Assembly: GCA_965279075.1 (NCBI GenBank)
Contig: CBDIHI010000012.1
Location: 1,116,001 to 1,180,000 of the forward strand
DNA: 64,000 bases
Direction: 5' to 3'
Source of the DNA: SZAS-79 sp965279075
Lineage (GTDB): Bacteria; Pseudomonadota; Gammaproteobacteria; Burkholderiales; SG8-39
Position numbers and translations under genes: made by a program. The notes beneath the pieces are model-generated. The model worked only from the letters and a program-made list of their open reading frames with translations, was not told the origin of the DNA and did no database searches. Below are positions 59,542 through 64,000 of this stretch, one piece after another (the stretch's first letter is position 1; each line of letters opens with the position of its first letter).

Positions 59542-59843
59542 CGTTCCTTCCCGCAGCGCCAGCACTGCGTGAACTGGGCTTCCTGGATCTCGCCGCAGCT
59601 GCACTGCCAGACGTTGCCCTTCTCCACCGGCCGAAGCGGCCCTTCGGCCAGCATCTGCGCCGCGCGCTCGGCGTCCGCATCGTCCTCGACCCACAGCTCC
59701 GGCTGGCAGTCGGCGAACGGCAGCTGGCCGATTGCCGAGGCCAGCATCTCGTTCTTCACGATGGCGCGGATGCCCACGGACTCCAGCACGTTCTTCGCGT
59801 GGTGGACGTCGGGAAGGCTCAGCGTGGCGAGGACACGCTTCAC
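59538..59843 (-). CDS. DUF2007 and zinc-ribbon protein
   Basis: Protein of 101 residues starting at GTG. An N-terminal DUF2007 domain (RVLATLSLPDVHHAKNVLES, then IRAIVKNEM), a PII-like small fold, is followed by a C-terminal zinc ribbon with CSCG and CWRCGKE. It overlaps the rsgA stop (GTGA). DUF2007 proteins are suggested signal transducers; the partner is unknown. Confidence 0.8.
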   Translation of the reverse strand: MKRVLATLSLPDVHHAKNVLESVGIRAIVKNEMLASAIGQLPFADCQPELWVEDDADAERAAQMLAEGPLRPVEKGNVWQCSCGEIQEAQFTQCWRCGKER

Positions 59844-60733
59844 CTGCGCGGCCCGGCGGCGGCCTCGGCCTGCACGATGCGCTGGTAGAGCGCGAGGCGC
59901 CGCGGGTGGATGCCGCCCGCGTCGGCGGCCCCGCGGATCGCGCAGCCCGGTTCGTTCATGTGGCGGCAGTTCTGGAACCGGCACTGGCCGCGCCAGGGCT
60001 TGAACTCGCGGAAGCCCTCCGCGATGTTCAGGTAGTCCATCCCGGCGAGGCCGAATTCGGCGAGCCCCGGCGAATCGATGATCTCGGTGCCGGCAGACAC
60101 GGTGTAGAGGCGGGAGCCGGTCGTCGTCTGCTTGCCCGCGTCGAGGAAGGCGGAGATCTCGCGGATCCGGGCCTGGGCGTCCGGCACCAGCGCGTTGACC
60201 AGCGTGGACTTGCCCATGCCCGATTGCCCCGTCAGCAGGCTGCGGTACCCCGAAAGGTAGGCCCGCAGCGGCTCGACGTCGGTCCGCGCGGCCAGCTCCA
60301 CGATCGGGTAGCCGAGACCCCTGAAGGGCGCGAGCATCGCCAGCGCATGCTCGCGCCGGTCGACCAGGTCGAACTTGTTCAGCACGATCACGGTAGGTAG
60401 CCCGGCCTGCTCGGCGACCACCAGCATGCGGCAGATCAGCTCGTCGGAGAAGGAAGGCTCGCAGGCGACCAGGATCACCAGCTGGCTGAAATTCGCGGCG
60501 AGCACCTTGCGGCGGTAGTGGACCGCCCGGGCGAACTCGCTCGCGCGCGGGCCCACGGCTTCGACCACGCCCTGGTCGGCCGAGCTGCGCGCGAGCTGCA
60601 CGCGGTCGCCGCAGGCCGGCTGCATCTGGCGGCCGCGCACCTGGCAGCGCAGCAGCTCGCCGTCGTCGAGGCGCGCGAGGCATTCCCGGCCGTAGCCGGC
60701 GACGACGGTGGCGTGGAGCAGCGCCCCGGTCAC
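59840..60733 (-). CDS. rsgA: ribosome small-subunit GTPase RsgA
   Basis: Circularly permuted GTPase of 297 residues that checks late maturation of the 30S subunit. An OB fold (about 1-75) precedes the G domain in G4-G1-G3 order: NKFD at 119-122, GQSGMGKST at 169-177, DSPG at 220-223. The zinc finger at 251-264 is C-x4-C-x-H-x5-C. The start is a GTG at 60733. It lies 40 bp after phhB on the same strand, in an operon with M48 protease, phhB and DUF2007. Confidence 0.95.
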   Translation of the reverse strand: MTGALLHATVVAGYGRECLARLDDGELLRCQVRGRQMQPACGDRVQLARSSADQGVVEAVGPRASEFARAVHYRRKVLAANFSQLVILVACEPSFSDELICRMLVVAEQAGLPTVIVLNKFDLVDRREHALAMLAPFRGLGYPIVELAARTDVEPLRAYLSGYRSLLTGQSGMGKSTLVNALVPDAQARIREISAFLDAGKQTTTGSRLYTVSAGTEIIDSPGLAEFGLAGMDYLNIAEGFREFKPWRGQCRFQNCRHMNEPGCAIRGAADAGGIHPRRLALYQRIVQAEAAAGPRR

Positions 60734-60773
60734 GCCGGGCGCCGCGCGGTTCCCGCCGCGGTGCGGGCGCCGT

Positions 60774-61115
60774 TCATATCCGGTGCAGGGCGTCGCACTT
60801 GGCCGCGCAGATGAAGTCGTTCTCCGACAGCCCGCCGATCGCGTGCGTCGTGTACTCGACCCGGCACTTGTTGTAGCCGACCTGCAGGTCCGGGTGGTGG
60901 TCCTCGCGGTGCGAGACCCACGCCAGCGCGTTCACGAAGGCCATGGTCTGGTAGTAGTTCGTGAACGGGTAGAGCTTGACCAGCGTGTTGTTCTCGATGA
61001 TCCAGCCTTTCAGCGAGCGCAGCATCGCGTTCGCCTGCAGGTCGCTCATGGGCGGCACGTTCCCCTCGCACGGGACGCATTTCCTGCCGAGGAGGTCGTC
61101 GCCGGGAGCGCTCAC
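60774..61115 (-). CDS. phhB: pterin-4a-carbinolamine dehydratase
   Basis: Small enzyme of 113 residues that recycles the tetrahydropterin cofactor of aromatic amino acid hydroxylases. The active-site motif SHREDHHPDLQVGYNKCRVEY is intact in two halves (H-x3-HH then C-x-V-x-Y). An N-terminal RKCVPCEGNVPP with a CxxC pair is typical for proteobacterial members. The GTG start overlaps the M48 stop (GTGA). No phhA gene is in the window. Confidence 0.93.
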   Translation of the reverse strand: MSAPGDDLLGRKCVPCEGNVPPMSDLQANAMLRSLKGWIIENNTLVKLYPFTNYYQTMAFVNALAWVSHREDHHPDLQVGYNKCRVEYTTHAIGGLSENDFICAAKCDALHRI

Positions 61116-62386
61116 GCCGTGCTCCCTGCCGCGGCCTGGCGCAGCCGCGCGATGCGCATCGCGGCTGGCGGGTGGGAGTCGTAGAAGGCCGAGTGGAGGG
61201 GGTCGGGCGTCAGCGTCGCCGCGTTGTCCTGGTAGAGCTTGACGAGCGCGCCGACGAGGTCGGCCGGGTCGGCGTGCTCCGCCGCATAGGCGTCGGCCTC
61301 GAACTCGTGCCTGCGGGAATACAGGCTGGTGAGCGGCTGCAGCAGGAAGGTGAACACCGGCACCACCAGGAAGAACAGCACCAGCGCCATCGCGGTGCCC
61401 TGCGAGTGGACGTTGAGGCCCTCGTAGAACCAGGCCTCGCCGATCAGCCGGCCCAGCACCCACAGCATCGCGAGGCTCATCGCGAACAGGATCGCGACGC
61501 GCTTCCAGACGTGGTGGCGCTTGAAGTGGCCAAGCTCGTGGGCGAGCACCGCCTCGACCTCGGCGGGCGCGAGGCGGGTGAGCAGCGTGTCGAACAGCAC
61601 AATGCGCTTGGCGGCGCCGAACCCGGTGAAGTAGGCGTTGCCGTGCGAGGAGCGCTTCGAGCCGTCCATGACGTACAGGCCCTGCGCCCGGAAGCCGCAG
61701 CGCTCGAGCAGCTTGCCTATGCGCTCGGCGAGCGTTGGGTCGGACAGCGGCGTGAAGCGGTTGAAGGCCGGCGCGATGAAGGTCGGGTAGATCATCAGGA
61801 TCAGCAGGTTGAAGCCCATCCAGGCGAGCCACACGTAGAGCCACCACAGCGCGCCCATGCCGGCCATCAGCCACAGCACGACCAGCAGCAGCGGCACGCC
61901 GAGGGCCGCGCCCAGCAGCGTCTGCTTGGCGAGGTCCGCAAGGAAGAGGGGCAGCGTCATCCGGTTGAAGCCGAACTTCGCCTCGACGACGAAGGTGCGG
62001 TAGAGCGTCATCGGCAGGTCGATCACCGAGAGCAGGAACACCAGGCCCATCGCCAGCGCCACGCCGTGCCAGTAGCCGGCCGGGTCGAACACCCGCGCCC
62101 ACTGGTCCGACATCCACTGCAGTCCGCCGCCGAGGGTGATGCCGAGCAGCACGACCGCGCCGAGCAGGATGTCGGCGATGCCCAGGCGCGTCTTCGCGAT
62201 GCTGTAGTCGGCCGCCTTCTGGTGCGCGGGCAGCGTGATGGTCGCCGAGAAGCTCGCCGGCACTGAGTCGCGATGGCGCCCAACGTGCCCGATCTGGCGG
62301 AGCGCGAGCCACAGCCGGGTGGCCGTCGAAAGCAGCAGCGCGCCGAGGAAGGCGGCGGTGAATCCGTTGGGGGAGAACGCGTCCAT
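61112..62386 (-). CDS. M48 family membrane metalloprotease (Ste24/CAAX-protease type)
   Basis: Membrane zinc protease of 424 residues with several helices. The zinc site is H283-E284-L-G-H287 (AHELGHFKRHH), with the third ligand Glu in RRHEFEADAYA. The long N-terminal multi-helix part, with DLPMTLYRTFVVEAKFGFNR before it, is typical of Ste24-type enzymes. It is first in the leftward operon M48-phhB-rsgA-DUF2007. The start is the ATG at 62386, and the gene diverges from orn 74 bp away. Confidence 0.93.
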   Translation of the reverse strand: MDAFSPNGFTAAFLGALLLSTATRLWLALRQIGHVGRHRDSVPASFSATITLPAHQKAADYSIAKTRLGIADILLGAVVLLGITLGGGLQWMSDQWARVFDPAGYWHGVALAMGLVFLLSVIDLPMTLYRTFVVEAKFGFNRMTLPLFLADLAKQTLLGAALGVPLLLVVLWLMAGMGALWWLYVWLAWMGFNLLILMIYPTFIAPAFNRFTPLSDPTLAERIGKLLERCGFRAQGLYVMDGSKRSSHGNAYFTGFGAAKRIVLFDTLLTRLAPAEVEAVLAHELGHFKRHHVWKRVAILFAMSLAMLWVLGRLIGEAWFYEGLNVHSQGTAMALVLFFLVVPVFTFLLQPLTSLYSRRHEFEADAYAAEHADPADLVGALVKLYQDNAATLTPDPLHSAFYDSHPPAAMRIARLRQAAAGSTA

Positions 62387-62460
62387 TGGCGTGAGAGAAT
62401 ACAGCGTATTCGGGACGCCAGAAAGACAGCGCCGCCGGTTCAACCGTGGAGAGAACGCGT

Positions 62461-63006
62461 ATGGCGCAGGACCAGAACAACCTCGTCTGGCTCGACATGG
62501 AGATGACCGGCCTCCTGCCGGACACGGACCGCGTGATCGAAGTCGCGATGGTGGTGACCGACGCGCAGCTCAACATCGTCGCCGAGGGCCCGGTGCTGGT
62601 GGTGCACCAGCCCGACTCGGTACTCGACGGCATGGACCACTGGAACAAGTCGACGCACGCCAAGTCCGGCCTGATCGACAAGGTCAGGGCCTCGACGCTC
62701 GACGAGGCCGCGGTCGAGGCGCGGCTGATCGAGTTCCTCAAGGAGCACGTGGCCTCCGGCATTTCGCCTATGTGCGGCAACTCGATCTGCCAGGACCGCC
62801 GCTTCATGGCGCGCTGGCTGCCGAAGCTCGAGGCGTACTTCCACTACCGCAACGTGGACGTGAGCACGCTGAAGGAACTGGTCAAGCGCTGGAAGCCCGA
62901 GGTCGCCAAGGGCATGGCCAAGCACAACAAGCACGAGGCCCTGGCCGACATCCTCGAGTCGATCGAGGAGCTGAAGTACTACCGCCGGACCGTGATGACC
63001 ATCTGA
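62461..63006 (+). CDS. orn: oligoribonuclease Orn
   Basis: 3'-to-5' exonuclease of 181 residues (DEDDh family) that degrades di- to pentaribonucleotides and pGpG. Motif I has D12 and E14 (WLDMEMTGL), motif II a central Asp in GNSICQDRRFMARW, and motif III the His and Asp of KHNKHEALADILESI. The ATG at 62461 gives the standard N-terminus. It is monocistronic and divergent from the M48 operon. It is needed to end c-di-GMP breakdown and RNA decay. Confidence 0.96.
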   Translation: MAQDQNNLVWLDMEMTGLLPDTDRVIEVAMVVTDAQLNIVAEGPVLVVHQPDSVLDGMDHWNKSTHAKSGLIDKVRASTLDEAAVEARLIEFLKEHVASGISPMCGNSICQDRRFMARWLPKLEAYFHYRNVDVSTLKELVKRWKPEVAKGMAKHNKHEALADILESIEELKYYRRTVMTI

Positions 63007-63084
63007 ATTCCGGAAATTTTGTTCCAGAACCCAAGGACAGGAGCCGCTTTCCTGTCAGTATCGATAGCGTTTCTGTAATAATTC

Positions 63085-63609
63085 CTAGCGGCGGCGCTGC
63101 GCAGCTGCGGGCTTTTTGGCGGCCTTCTTCGGTTTCGCGCGGGCCTTCGCGGGCGCGACCTCGACGATCATCTCGATCTCCACCGGGATGCCCATGGGCA
63201 GCGAGTTCATGCCCACGGCCGAGCGCGCGTGCCGCCCCTTGTCGCCGAACACCTCGACGAAGAGGTCCGACGCGCCGTTGATGACCTTGGGCGGGTCGGT
63301 GAAGTCGGGCGTGCAGTTGACCATCCCCAGCACCTTCACGATGCGCTTCACGCGGTCGAGGCTGCCCAGTTCCGCCTTCATCACCGCGATCAGGTCGAGG
63401 CCCGTGGTGCGCGCGTGCTGGTAGCCCTGCTCGATGGTGAAATCCCGGCCGAGCTTGCCCGAGGGGCGCTTGCCGCCGACCGCAAGCGGCCCCTTGCCCG
63501 CGAGGTAGAGCAGGTTGCCGGTCTGCACCGCGTTGACGTAGTTGGCCGCGGGCGAGGACACCGGCGGCAGCGTGATGCCCAGGGCCTTGAGTTTCTTTTC
63601 TGCGCTCAT
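63085..63609 (-). CDS. RidA family protein with basic tail
   Basis: Protein of 174 residues. The RidA/YjgF core (about 1-150) has a typical N-terminal strand set and VEIEMIVEVAP at the end. The usual catalytic Arg context (R-x-A) is present in GRHARSAVG, so deaminase-like activity on imines is possible. A 20-residue tail of Lys/Ala/Arg after residue 153 is unusual and resembles DNA-binding tails. It lies 13 bp after the FAD-linked oxidase gene on the same strand. Confidence 0.85.
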   Translation of the reverse strand: MSAEKKLKALGITLPPVSSPAANYVNAVQTGNLLYLAGKGPLAVGGKRPSGKLGRDFTIEQGYQHARTTGLDLIAVMKAELGSLDRVKRIVKVLGMVNCTPDFTDPPKVINGASDLFVEVFGDKGRHARSAVGMNSLPMGIPVEIEMIVEVAPAKARAKPKKAAKKPAAAQRRR

Positions 63610-63622
63610 GTCGGTCCCGTCC

Positions 63623-64000
63623 TCAGTCCATCGGGATCAGCTTGCCCGGGTTCATCAGGTTGTCCGGGTCGAACAGGCGCTTGATGTCGCGCATCAGGTC
63701 GATCGCCTCGCCGTGCTCCTCCATCAGCGAGCCCTGCTTGCCGAGGCCGATGCCGTGCTCGCCGGTGCAGGTGCCTTCCATCTCGATGGCGCGCTTCACC
63801 AGCCGCTTGTTGAACGCCTTGGCCTGCTCGAGCTCGGCCGGGACGGCCGGGTCGACCAGGAACATCAGGTGGAAGTTGCCGTCGCCGACGTGGCCCATCA
63901 GCGGCACCTTCGCGACGTAGCTCTTCACGTCCTCCATGGACTCGGCCACGCATTCGGCGAGGCGCGAGATCGGCACGCAGACGTCGGTCGAGACCGACTT
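63623..64000 (-). CDS. FAD-linked oxidase (GlcD / D-lactate dehydrogenase type), C-terminal part
   Basis: About 125 C-terminal residues are visible and the gene continues beyond 64000. MGHVGDGNFHLMF and GTCTGEHGIGLGKQGSL are the hallmarks of the FAD_oxidase_C domain in D-lactate or glycolate dehydrogenases, and the His residues bind the substrate or metal. The end FDPDNLMNPGKLIP is standard. It acts on a 2-hydroxy acid. A RidA gene follows in the same operon. Confidence 0.93.
   Translation of the reverse strand, partial: KSVSTDVCVPISRLAECVAESMEDVKSYVAKVPLMGHVGDGNFHLMFLVDPAVPAELEQAKAFNKRLVKRAIEMEGTCTGEHGIGLGKQGSLMEEHGEAIDLMRDIKRLFDPDNLMNPGKLIPMD

Overview
The window is about 64 kb of GC-rich chromosome from what looks like a betaproteobacterium (Burkholderiales or a close relative). 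The evidence is the pilS-pilR-ampD-nrdA-nrdB gene order, a Bug-type (TctC) solute receptor, a PhaM-type granule protein, a fused malic enzyme/phosphotransacetylase, and NRPS-free catabolic operons led by LysR regulators. I saw no rRNA, tRNA, CRISPR array, insertion sequence or prophage. Genes are tightly packed, and many join by start/stop overlaps.

Region by region. 1-3545: an RND efflux pair and trxC run leftward from a shared control region. A BigR/SqrR-type persulfide sensor and two half-size YeeE/YedE sulfur transporters run rightward from it. 3555-5744: katG. 5944-14037: a two-partner secretion operon (TpsB, a 1644-residue TpsA with 672-bp tandem repeats, and a FecR-domain protein). 14053-19045: a catabolic locus with a flavin oxidoreductase, a LysR regulator, a TauD-type dioxygenase, an HpcH/HpaI aldolase and a Bug receptor. 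19219-24102: accessory genes, namely a lipoprotein with a phospholipase-A2-like motif, an AhpD-like pair, a membrane-anchored class III cyclase, and an antitoxin left with a stub of its toxin. 24385-31889: a leftward operon for a nitrogen-carbon compound (LysR, isonitrile-hydratase-like protein, four-component ABC importer, receptor, nitrilase). 31992-32210: a LacI-regulator remnant.

32385-39350: a three-gene predicted peptide-ligation cluster (transglutaminase-amidoligase fusion, circularly permuted ATP-grasp/alpha-E protein, second transglutaminase). 39347-47443: a small zinc-ribbon protein, pilS, pilR, ampD, then nrdA-nrdB behind a clear promoter overlapped by two NrdR-like boxes. 47493-49408: a DUF2442 protein, a histone-H1-like Lys/Ala protein, a strongly folded intergenic RNA candidate, and a lytic transglycosylase. 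49405-57869: an aminotransferase, maeB, a patatin, phaM, a FIST protein, a quinone oxidoreductase and a TRAP receptor. 57939-64000: a Nudix CoA pyrophosphatase, a CobD/CbiB-like membrane protein, a leftward M48 protease-phhB-rsgA-DUF2007 operon, orn, a RidA protein, and the 3' end of a FAD-linked oxidase.

The most noteworthy units are the ligase/transglutaminase cluster, the isonitrile/nitrile operon with its tandem operator-like dyads, the sulfide-type switch at 2233-2261, the PLA2-like lipoprotein, and the folded RNA candidate near 48182-48338. All functions are inferred from sequence motifs and gene context. No similarity search was run.
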